The translations under genes were made by a program, and so were the position numbers. Shown here one piece after another: positions 33,271 through 43,939 of a stretch of 64,000 nt of DNA; within the stretch, counting starts at the first letter, position 1; the number at the start of each line of letters is the position of its first letter. This DNA is from Phoronis australis. Lineage: Eukaryota > Phoronida > Phoronidae. The DNA is taken from positions 452,825-516,824 of the forward strand of contig NMRA01000291.1 of the NCBI GenBank assembly GCA_002633005.1, given 5' to 3'. The notes beneath the pieces were generated by a model that saw only the letters and a list, made by a program, of their open reading frames with translations, made no database searches and was not told the DNA's origin.

Positions 33271-36200
33271 ATTTTATGTGGCCGGTGCACCACAGGGGGG
33301 CTATATGTTTATTAATGACTTAGTAACGAGGTTTTAATTAAGTGCAGTGCTTGTGACCTAGTTCTGAGTGAAATACCCTCTGACTTCAAGGGGGTAGACA
33401 TTCCACAGCTCACCCAGGCCACTAAGCAAATTATACCATATGGCGCTCAGGGTCGAATGAGATAAACAAGAACAACTAGTTACCTTTCCATGCCCAAAAT
33501 GCTTATATTATCCCGGTCTACTTGCTGTTATTATAATAGTCTTGGTCGAGTTACATTGCCCCAGGCATCTGATGTTTGTTTTCGATATAATCAGTCCATA
33601 AACACACTGGGGGCGACAACAGTAGTATTGAATTTTCGCTTTGAAAGTTTTTAAGATGCATATCCGAAAAGTTTTTTGAATTTTGAAAATCGGACAAGAA
33701 ACGTGATTTTTACAACCTATTTTTTCTATAAGCAAGACACATTACACTCGTCATTAATTCTGCTAGGTATGCAACATAATTGGACCAATTACCAAACCAA
33801 CAGGTAGAGTTCGATTTTGAGGTAAGTTAAGTGTCATCGTACAGTTCTTTGCATGCAACGCATGCATTCATGAGTTCCGACACTTAACTGAAGGATTCAC
33901 TGTTTCTACCAAAACAAAAGGACATCAGTTTACCTGTAATTTCTTTCCCGACAGCAAAGTGTCCAATTATAGTGGCATGTTTGCTATTTAAGGATACGTG
34001 TGCCCCTAAATGCTATGCTATATTTATGCTAAAAATTCAATACACTAGCCACTGTAAACCGACGAAAGTGTATATTTTCTGAATGTAGAAGTCAAAACAA
34101 ATTCATCTATGTCGTCTACAACATTGTGCCATTATTGTGGTCCCGTTAATCGGCGTTTCGGGTAAAAAAAGTTTTGTTTTTTGAAGGTACATCAATAACA
34201 AATTGATCCTTTAACCTTCATTATTAAGACGTAGGACAACAAAACTTTAGTAAATTTGCTCCAAAACCGTGTCTAAGATTTTTAGTAAAACGAACAGTTT
34301 TTTAATAAAAAAAATCACTGCAAATCACTTTTTCAAAAACAACGTGACTCTTAATCCTAAATCAAACATAAAAAATCAATGCAACCTTTAATCGAAAATC
34401 TGAGATACAGTTTTCGTATTGAATGGCTGTGCTGTCTGATACTCAAATACCGAGAAAATCTGTCGGCTCTTTTCGAAGAAATTGTGGTTCGAAGTTAGTC
34501 GCCTGGCACAAACAGCGAACATAGAAAAACTCCGTTTTGTGTGTTTTGACTTCGTATTTAGATTAAAACTGCTCGTGGTGGCTGTGACAGCTGATGAAAT
34601 GTGCTCAAAGACACTTCCATGGGTTATGTTTTCGACAGTTACGTAAACTTTATGAGAATGGGAGTTTTTGCACATTTGCCAGTCAGAGAAATGAGTTGTG
34701 TCGCGTGACCGTTAGGTCACCGCGCCTACCAGCTAGAGCGTCAGTGAAAGTGATTGAAAGGTAGAATAATCGCGGACTGAGGAAGATGCCAGCGTCAAAG
34801 AAAGACGAAATTTAGAACTGGCTCGCAGAAAAGTATAGGTTGAAATTTCTGAACTCGGCTAAGATGTGTGCTGCATTTTCTCACTAGCTGATTAACTTTT
34901 TTACAGTTTAATTCTTAAGCTGCGCTACTGCCGGCCGGAGACTGGCGGTCCGGCCGACAGGCGTTTGCTCACGCAATGACATTTCTAAAAATAACTCACG
35001 ATCTAAGTTTAGGTTTCGAGTATCACTTAGGATCCATTGGGAATCCTACGGATAACGAAGGACAATATTTTAACACACACAAGTCGTCCCCCGAGTTCAC
35101 AATAACGCCACTGCCAGAATTACGTAAGTTGTATCACTTCATCTGACTAAACCATGATCTTCGTTAGTGATGCCGGGGTTATTTACTTGAGTGTCATGCA
35201 CGTGTTGAAGTTGATAGGATTGTTTCTCGGTCGCTTTCTGCTAATTTTGCCTTCCAGTGGAACGACAATTCTTTCTTTCCTTTTCGTGTACGAATCATAT
35301 TATCGGTATATCCGATGAACAATGAATGGTACACTGACCACGAACGGCGTCTTGAGGGATGGGCCTAGTCTACTTATGAACAACAGGGCTTTGCATTGTG
35401 GGACAAATTTGGCGCGAAATATAGTTTGATTGACACATCGCAGGTAAACGAGTTTCTTGTTCTAGGAAGGGCTTTCGAAAAAACCGCAATTTTAAATAGA
35501 AAAAGGGAGTTGTAAGGGTAAACCAAAATATATTTGAAATCTTCACACATTTTGCCACGAACAGAGGAAATATTTAAAAAACATCGAAATTTATTGAGAT
35601 AGAGGTACACGTATCCGTAATGTGCGTGGGAACAACGTCTGAGAGTGTGCTAAGAACGATAAGAAAATGAGTTTTGCTCTATTAAAGTGCAAACATAATC
35701 ATATAATCTGAACAAGAGGTGTTGCTAAAACTAGAATATGAAAACTAGGAAGGGCTGATTTATCTGAAAAGTGTACCATGCACCAGATTTCTTCAATACA
35801 CCTTATGTTTAATCTATGGACTTAGGAGAAAAGTAGTGATTTTTAACGTTGCTAGGTAACTACCTTGTGATTCTACTTTGGTGAATGTAATGCTGTTTGC
35901 TTTTGGACATCAGCGTCATTTTGTTAAAAAGTTAGCAGATTAAGCTGCACATCTCCACATGTAATGAGTTTGTGCATATAATTCTGCACCCACACACGTT
36001 ACAGAGTGAGCAATTAAAAGTCTTCACAAAGTCGGTGCAACTTGTTTTCACGCGGGGAATCACTAGAGGAAATATGCTACACTTATTGAGTCAGTAACGC
36101 TGTTCCCCGTTCCCTGTACTTGTGTTCCCCAATCGATTTTCCCTCACCTTGATGTTCCTCCTGACGCTATGCCACCCTGTCACGATGTTTTCTCGTCCCG

Positions 36201-36654
36201 ATGTTCCACCTGCCCTATCTATCTTTACTGTATGTCGGGAACCAATTTCTTTGTGTTAATCATCTAATCAATTGTTTTTTGAAGTTGAATATCCTACGAA
36301 TGAAAAGATCGCGAGGATTGCGGCCGAATATAAGCCCTTTCAAGATGTGATTTTAATTCCCCGAGTAAGTTCACAAGAGAAAATCGCATATTGATATTGG
36401 CAAATTGTATTGTTTGGAACTACCTTTAAAACTGCACAAACCCGTAGCTTGCTAAGCATGACTTGAATTACATTGGAGCAACTACCTGTCTAGCGAGTAA
36501 TGACAACTCATTTTAATGTGCAGATAACACTATCTTAAACGAAACAGTCTCAATCATGTGTTTTGTGTTGCTTGCAGCGCAAACTTAAAGAGTTCCCACC
36601 ATGCATTTTTTAGTTTTTAAGCTCTCAGTTCGCTAATATGAAATGAGTATCTTA

Positions 36655-39056
36655 AGGGCCTTTCGCACTAACGGGGAGTTGCGGTCAGTATGAACGCTTA
36701 ACTCTGGTCCTGGATCGCAGTTAACAGCTCCAGTTAACATCGCAATTAAGAGGTAAATTTAATAGCGCAGCGTCGACGCTACGGTGCAGTATGAACGCTT
36801 AACTTCGGTCCAATCGAAGTTATCGCCAGGTGCCGCTGTTATCGTCAACAGTTACAGGGTAGTGCCGTCACTAATAGCTGCTTATATTTTGCTCTAATAA
36901 TAACCAATCGATTTAAAAATAAGTTTAATGTCACTTAGCATATGTAAATGTTTCCAAATTGAAACATTGAAGAAGAATCTTAGCTTGCAACGTTACCTTG
37001 CGATTAACTTCGATGACGACAGCGGCACCAACCGCTTGCTTCATTAACTACCGAAGCCAGTATGAACGGTCCAGTTAAAAGAGAATGCCACCCGATTTAA
37101 TTAGTCTTTTTTACCGTGTTAATCGGTCCATATACACATCGCCTCTTATACGGTCGACCTCACCTTGCCGAGAGGTGTCGCGTTAACCTGTGAGGAAGGT
37201 GAGAAACGACGCAGCGACGTCAGTGGTTCGTCTGCAGAGTGAATGCCGCTATATTGCGGTGCATCGTTCCCGTTTGTCCGAACTATGAAGCTGCGAAAAA
37301 AGCGTGTATATCATTTTTTCGACTTCCTCGAGAGTCCGAAATGCTTAGGAAGTGGCTCGCGGTAGTGAAGAACGAAAGGTACACTGTTAATAGCAAGTAT
37401 GAGACCGTGAAACATTTCCATGTCGACAATGATTTCTCTGACGAATTCCGGCTTACCAAAGAACTATCCATGCGTTCCGTTGCCTGTGCATGTTCACGGC
37501 GTCTCTCTAGTATTTCTTGATCAGTGTATTCCGGTTCGAACTGATAGCCTATGAATAACGATCCGACCCGTGAAGTCTTCGTCGGATGAGCTCTTGACTA
37601 AGTCGGGATTGGCGCCGGGCGAGTTGCCATGTAGATGTTTATTATTCTGCGTTCTGTTTCAAAATGAATTATTCTCATCCTAACCAATGCTTGTATGAAA
37701 CTGGAACAAAGTCTGTATCATTAGTTACAATTTGTTATTCCTTGAGTGCTGGTGACTCGTGAGTGCAAATGATTTGAGAAGCCAGCAATGAATAAACCAC
37801 TGAGTTACCGGCTGTTGATGCCGGCAACAAAGGCAATTGACCGGACACCGAGGCCGTCTGAGCGCATGCTAATTCAGGGTTTAACAGAAAGCTGTTATGA
37901 AACACTCGATTTTATATACTATGGTCACATGTTGGGGGAATCTTTATTTCGAAATACAAATACATTATTCAAATCATTGTTACAACCGGTCCTGACGGTC
38001 TGTGGACGGGGAACCCGACTTCCAGTCGCGGCCCCGACAAGTATTTTAAGTAGATTTTCACTTTCTTGGCTAATTCACAAAAATAATATACGTGCACATT
38101 ATTTCTTTGACTCACTATTGTAGTCTTTTCGTGACTGGAGGTTTAGTTTCCAACTCAAGCTGGTTTATGTTCGTACCAGTCCCGGCGGCCGCGACGGGCC
38201 TGATCGGGTTTCGAGCCAGTGGCCGGGATAACAAGCGTTTTGTGTGTTTATAACTCAAAAATACAAGTGTAAAAAAACACAGTATCGAGGTTCTCCTGTC
38301 TTTATTTCACTGAAGAATACTTCTAACTTATCTCCGAACAGACACCAAACTCCTGCTACGGACCTTGCATGACGGCGACATCCCGTTGCTCCCAACTTGT
38401 TCGATTGTATAGCCCAACAACAAGTTGGGAAGTTTACCCCAGTAGTCAATTAACTCCATTCTGGTGTTGGTCGTTGGAGGGCCTGTGCTCTTTTGTTTGA
38501 TAATTGCTCTAATCTCCGATCAGATCGTATCTAGCCTGACTGGGGTGGGCTGATAAAAATGAAAGTTAAGTTAAGCCAGATATTATCGCACGTTCAGCAC
38601 CCCTCACGTCTGGAAAAGTTACTGAACGACAGGACGCTGTAATGGTAAATTGGCCTGCCGAACTTTGTAGGCTACGGTGTGTCCAAATACCAGTAAATCC
38701 GTAAAAGCGAAATAAAACAACACGTTCTTATAAGAACTCGATGTATTTTTAAGGGTTTTACATCGCAGTTTGATGATTTATTGGTGTTAAACGATGAATT
38801 CAAACGATAAGCTGACACCACTAACCCGTGTTGTGAACTGCTGAACCGGCAGACTGCGTGTGAAACTAATTACGTCATTGGATAAGTTTAACACCTCCGT
38901 TCACCGTCAGGTGTCAGGTAACGCAACCGAACGTGCCGTTATCAAGTAGAACCACTCGATCTAAATTGATAAAAAATACGGTGGCATTCTCCTTTAGCTG
39001 CGCTGTTTTCGTCGACGCTCCGCTCAGACCGGAGTTAAGTCAATATGAAAGGGCCT
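36655..39056. mobile_element. PIF/Harbinger-like element nested in the THAP repeat
   Basis: The left end AGGGCCTTTCGCACT and the reverse complement of the right end AGGCCCTTTCATATT are related. An inner block AGAGAATGCCACC occurs inverted near 37,080 and 38,980. The word CAGTATGAACG recurs at 36,688, 36,787 and 37,060. The three bases outside are TTA on the left and ATA on the right, consistent with an eroded TWA target duplication as in PIF/Harbinger. The undisturbed sequence at 8,255-8,290 shows the pre-insertion site. A THAP frame is the only recognisable coding. The superfamily is an inference. Confidence 0.55.
37239..37520 (+). pseudogene. THAP-domain exon in the nested element
   Basis: The frame reads CIVPVCPN, then SFFRLP, RKWLAVVKNERY and ETVKHFHVDNDF. 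This is the THAP layout C-x4-C, FxxP, W, (C)-x2-H-F. The cysteine normally two or three residues before HF is absent (ETVKHF), so the zinc site looks incomplete. There is no ATG at the start of the open frame (it begins GTG), and GTCTGCAG just before is a possible splice acceptor. The frame stops at 37,520 without a transposase domain. Confidence 0.6.
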
Positions 39057-39292
39057 ATATACTTGAACTAAATAAGCATTTTTTATGCCACGTAGTCGCG
39101 AAGTTTTTTAATGTTGAAGAAAATTCAGTTATTTCCAAGTTTCCCGCCAAATGATGTAATGAGTGGAACACGTTTAGGTCGTTTAGCTAATTAACAACCA
39201 AGTGCAATGGCGGAACATCGGAGATAAGACGAGGACGATTTTGAGCGAGAACTGGATAATTATTAAGCAGACAGAGAGGAGAGTGGATGAGT

Positions 39293-39455
39293 CCAGTGGC
39301 GGATTTAGAGGGGGGCCAAGTTGACCATGCCCCCCCCTAAAATTCTCCCAGATTACATTTGGCAGTTCGTGGGTGCAAATGTTTGACAGGAAAAGTAATG
39401 GCTAATATTCTGCCCTGGGCCCTCCTAACTCAAAATCCTGGATCCGCTCCTGCAT
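39293..39455. repeat. MITE family copy 1 (GGATCCAGGATTTTGAG end)
   Basis: This segment shares CCTAAAATTCTYCCAGATT, CATTTGGCAG, ATTCTGCCCT and CTCAAAATCCTGGATC with 48,225-48,368, in the same orientation. The outer words GTGGCGGATTTAGAGGGGG and GGATCCAGGATTTTG are the typical ends of a widespread short non-autonomous repeat. Confidence 0.6.
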
Positions 39456-40260
39456 AACACTCAAGTACTTGAAGAATCGGACAATGAACTCGATTTCCCA
39501 CTTAGCGAACTTTCGTCGGCTTTGAGGCCGTAATCCTGAACTCAACCCACTTGCACGAAAAATTCTGCAGACATATGTCACCCATGACCAACTGACCCAA
39601 GGGATGGTCATCAATATTCACAAAACAGACACTTAATAATCACTAGCAAAGGCCACACTACACCTGGGTCACTCGTATTCACTATTGCCATGATAGAATG
39701 AACACGGCACGGTCTTAACGCAATCTATAAGCTGACGTGTCGTAGCACTCGCTATATGGGCCGAGGTCGAGGGCCTGGCATCACTCGCCCCAGAATGGAA
39801 GCAGTTTGTTCGTTATTAATAAAATCTTCAAATACACTTACAAGGTGGCGAGTCCTTCATTGTAACGCCGCTCTTGTGGTTGAAACACGATTCTTTGAAA
39901 TGTGTCGAACAAAATGTGGGTCCCGACTGAATCGCATGTTCCACAGTGACGTTTTACACTCTCGTGCAGCGCAAAAACTGCAACTTTCACGTATTTAGGA
40001 AATTTGAACAGAGACGTTCTCACTCAAGTTGCTGTAACTACAGCCTTCACAAACGTACCTTTTCATGTCTGAAAAAGGCCACACTGGTAAAAACAAGAAC
40101 GGTGGAGATGGTCTTCCACCCATTACGTATCACCCCGTTAACATAAAAATATATATTTTATTTTTTTGGGTTGTTTTTTAGCACCAGGTGTACTAAAGGC
40201 TGTTAAATCTTTTAAGATGTATTGATAAAATTCTTTTTGAGTTTTGAGTTACAAGGTTAT

Positions 40261-41647
40261 TGGGGGAACTGTTTAATCGGGTACAGGCAAGCAAGCTCGG
40301 ACAATTTTCCTTATCAGTTAAGCAGTGACAATCAATTTAAGTTTGGCGTGCGTAAACCCCCGATTTTAAAGATTCCAGGAACGATTTCGATTACTGTTTG
40401 TGTTTTACATATTTATTGAATCACCGATTCTTGAAATGTGTAGTTTTGATATATACCTTGATAGGCACAGCTGTTTATTTAACATGATGACCCAGCTCGC
40501 AATCCTCTATTAACTCTGTCCGTGACATTAGATGCATTATGAATGATTATCGTTGACCGAAATTAAATTCTGACGCCTCCTGCTTAACTTTGAGCATACT
40601 AGTGGCCAGGGTATCTTGACCTATCTTTTACGGTGGCAGAAGTCAATGCAAATTGCATGTAATGGAGATTTTACAGTAAAGAATGGTGAACGGATACTGA
40701 GCGACCAATGGGATAGCACAGACCCAAACATAAATATGCACGAGCACTTAAAAATCTCAATCGATATAATGGACTTGCTTAGTGTTAAAGGGATTCTGAG
40801 ACAAAAACGCACTTGGTAAAACAATCCAACTATGTTCACCTAGGCTCATACACCTGAAGTGCCCCAAAATATCTCCTTTTAAATGGATAAATTAAACGAA
40901 TGAGTAAGGTGAAAATCTGGACGGGGGAGATTTGGCACGGGGTGATATCGGGAAAGGGATACATAAGTTGGGAAACGATTGGACGGGAGACTATAGGGAA
41001 CGAGGAACAGAGGTCCGACTCCCAATTATTCAACAAAATCCGTTTTATAGTAATAGAATAACGCATTCAGAAATACTCCCTGTCAACTTCGACAACACTT
41101 GTTTCACTGCTTACCCTTTTCAGCGTCTTGGTCAACATTTTTATCACTAATTATAGTGTCAGTTCGCGTTTCCACGGCAGACCCTGACAAAACAGTTGTC
41201 ATTTCAGATGAGCTTTTGGTACCAAGGATGTTGCTTGTTATTGTTTTTTGAGCACTAACTTTGCTTGCGGCGCCCTCCATTCTGACAGCGTCACCTGAAA
41301 AACATACGCAGTGCAGGTAATAATGAGTGCATTGATGTCAGATGTTTATTAAAGGAGTTCTCTACAGAAGTATTAGAATGTAGTGACCAACTTCTTGGGG
41401 TTGTATATTAAGGTTTACTGACGTATATGACTGTCAGGAGTAGACAGGTACTGGTTGTAGCTCCACAACTTTTATTTGACTTATCTATTTGGTGCTACCA
41501 GCTAGCGTTTGACTGACACTACCTGTTTTTTTCAGGCCAGCGATAATGTAGTTGTTTACAACAGACTGTCTGAGAACCAGTTGGTAAACATTAACCATCC
41601 AGTCCGATAAATCTCAGCAAAAAATTTAAAACGAATGTTGCATTTAT
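40261..41647. other. No supported gene
   Basis: Only short frames of 65-76 codons occur, none with recognisable motifs. Nothing repeated was noticed. Confidence 0.5.
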
Positions 41648-41745
41648 ATTTCAACTGAGCGTCGTTGCGTCCTCATCGCGAGGACACCACGGCAGTTGCA
41701 AATGAAAGTCCTCGCGATGAGGACGCAACGTTGTTCAGTTGAAAT
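41648..41745. repeat. Hairpin with 38-bp arms
   Basis: The arms 41,648-41,685 and 41,708-41,745 pair at 35 of 38 positions, with an uninterrupted 23-bp inner stem (GTTGCGTCCTCATCGCGAGG and neighbours). The loop is 22 nt. The GC-rich core stands out from its AT-rich surroundings. It could be a foldback MITE or the stem of a small-RNA precursor. The sequence alone does not decide. Confidence 0.9.
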
Positions 41746-42717
41746 TTGTCCAATATTAAGTTTGTTGCCGACTATCTGAGAACTTTCTGGTAGAGGCCAG
41801 CATTTAAGTGAGGGACATAAGAGCTATAGTTTGGAACGTTCTAGGGTCTTGCATATATTTGTAGTGTGATTGGGTAGATTCTAAAAGTTTGACAATGAGT
41901 CCGAAATGGTGAAAAGTTAACCATTACATTATAAGGAGGAGGAGGAGGCAAAACATCGGGTTGCAGCCGCTCCTCAATGGAAATGGGTCAGAATGAGGGC
42001 AATGTGGGTCTGGGAGTATCATTCGGTGAGCAGTTACTACAGGCCGAAGGCGTGACTTTGGCGATTTCATAAAGGTGATTCAACAAAACCAGGTTTCAAC
42101 CTGAAGCCTGTTCTTTTCAAACCTGGTCTAAGTTTAAGCCTAAGTTGCATTTCACCATTGACTAGTCCCACGGAGCGACAACTCCGTATATTTTAGTGGA
42201 CCGCGAAATTTTACGCGTAAGCTGTTACGTCATTATTCGCTAGCAACACCTGGTCAAATTATCAAGTTTTATTTCGGGCAAGTACGTTGTCCACTAATCA
42301 TGTTCGGCTATTTTGTGGTCCGGGGTGGTAGTAGCATTGCTAAAAGTACTCACGATACCAACAGTTCTACTATTAGAAGACTTTAAACAGCGTTTCAATG
42401 GCAAAAAAAATTTTTTTCGTTGTTACAGTACCGGACAGTAAAATAGGCGCGAGAATTTTCCGTCACAATACCGTAAGACTAACCGGAAACTGAAACAGAT
42501 AATTTAGGACTTAGTCTCCTGCACAGACCCTCGAGGTTGGTTGGGGTCTGCTACAGGGCACTTTTCCATCCGCATTCTTGGAATATCATTGGCTGTTCCG
42601 ATTTCAAGAAATAAGGCATTCTATTGGGCAGTTGTATGTTAACATGTTCATGTACGTTATGTACGTGATTACCGGGAAGGTTGAATAGCTCATTTGCGAG
42701 TTTCTCGTTAGTCAATG

Positions 42718-43939
42718 TGACGTCACCGGAAAAGGGGCAAAACCCGCCATATTGCTCTTGTTTGGCCCCGAGTCTTTGCTACACACGCTAAATTTTTCTG
42801 GAGTTGTTATGGTGAATTTTACGCTTAAAACGTAAACACAACTTAAAAGATGGTAGATGGATCGTGGAATAACTGTGAATGGACGATGAAAATGTGAACT
42901 TGTTATGTTGTGCGAAGCTGTGAACGACTGCGGGAACTCAACCCGGCGTGCGTTCAGTAGACGCTAGGACCTACGATAGGACCTAGCTAAAACCTAGTCA
43001 AAGTCACGTGTTCTCATTCGAAATACACGGCAATATCTCACGTAATCTCGCGAAGTCTTGCTTTTTAGCGAGGTCCTAGCGTTACTGAACGGGAGGCAGG
43101 TCTAGGCCTGAATGCCGCACTGCAGGCATACAGGGGCGATAGTTTATCCCCATAAAAAGTTACTCACTTCAAAATACAGCAAATAAAATCAAATGAAACA
43201 TGCATATGTGCACATGGAGTTATAACTAATTAACACATATCCTGACTCTGGATACAATTTAGTCTACAAATAACTTGAATCTATCCATGAAAACCTCGCG
43301 GTTCCCTCAAGTTTCTCTCACAGGGCGCCATCTTGAGGAAGTTACGTGAAATCACGAACAATAAGACCAAGGAACATAAATCTTACAAATTCACTTGATA
43401 TGTTCTCATGTTATTTTGCAAGTGTCACGCGCCACGTCTCGAGCTTCACTCAGTCTCGCGCTAGCCTTTGCCTCATACTCACGTGACCAGTTGAACTACT
43501 TTGTGGTTATCGCGCGCGCGGTTTAAGTTAACAGTAACCACAATGTGGAGTTGGAATTCTTCGCCAAAGTCACCTGAATTCCCATAGCTATGCTTCACCA
43601 AAGATATGTTTAGAAGCAGAAAGGACCACTGGAGAAAATAAGCGCCTTTTTAGGTGATAATTTTAGATATAGAATGTATTTTTGACATGGTGAAAACTTA
43701 ATCAGTGAGCGGATTTCGCCTATCGCCCGCTTAAAATACACGAAACAAAATTAGTACAAAACGCGATAGAACGTATTGTAGTGCGAATCTGAATTTCATT
43801 TGCCACAACAGCAATATTTGTTTGGCATTTTTCGAACTAAACGGCCAAAAAGTGGAAGAAAATAACAGAATACACTCTGCTAACGTATTGGGCAAATGAG
43901 CCAAACAACAAGCTTTCGCCCCACTTCCCGTGACGTCAC
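42718..43939. mobile_element. Candidate TIR element with GTGACGTCAC ends
   Basis: The left end GTGACGTCACCGGAAAAGGG (42,718) and the reverse complement of the right end GTGACGTCACGGGAAGTGGG (43,939) match at about 23 of 28 positions, with GGGGC following. Each end carries the palindrome TGACGTCA, a CREB/ATF-type site. The interior has no recognisable transposase. It contains a repeat at 42,960-43,110 shared with 48,775-48,920. Confidence 0.45.
42960..43110 (+). repeat. Dispersed repeat, copy 1
   Basis: About 145 bp is nearly identical to 48,775-48,920. Shared words include GGACCTAGCTAAAACCT, GTCAAAGTCACGTGTTCTCA, ATATCTCACGTAATCTCGCG, AAGTCTTGCTTTTTAGCG and ACTGAACGGGAGGCAGGT. The family is unknown. 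Confidence 0.8.

Larger units (their letters stand above)
32258..36580. other. Intergenic or intronic repeat-rich stretch
   Basis: This stretch may include the 5' intron of the TPR gene. It contains a degenerate tandem array (32,693-33,180), a palindromic MITE at 33,196-33,270, and otherwise only short frames (for example a 95-codon minus frame at 34,388-34,675) without motifs. I see no supported gene from 33,310 to 36,580. Confidence 0.6.
36585..40260. mobile_element. Second copy of the THAP-frame repeat, interrupted twice
   Basis: The flanks 36,585-36,654 and 39,057-39,165 match 8,195-8,370. The stretch 39,888-40,260 matches 8,415-8,790, including the antisense THAP exon and the CTTCCACCCATTACGTA block. 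Between the matching parts sit a 2.4-kb THAP element (36,655-39,056) and about 720 bp more (39,166-39,887). In this copy the THAP frame is broken (FKFP is followed by a loss of the tryptophans and a frame change). Confidence 0.7.

Noticed and set aside
37788-38123. 111-codon frame after the THAP exon as the rest of a transposase
   Set aside because: No recognisable nuclease motif, and its relation to the THAP exon by splicing cannot be shown.
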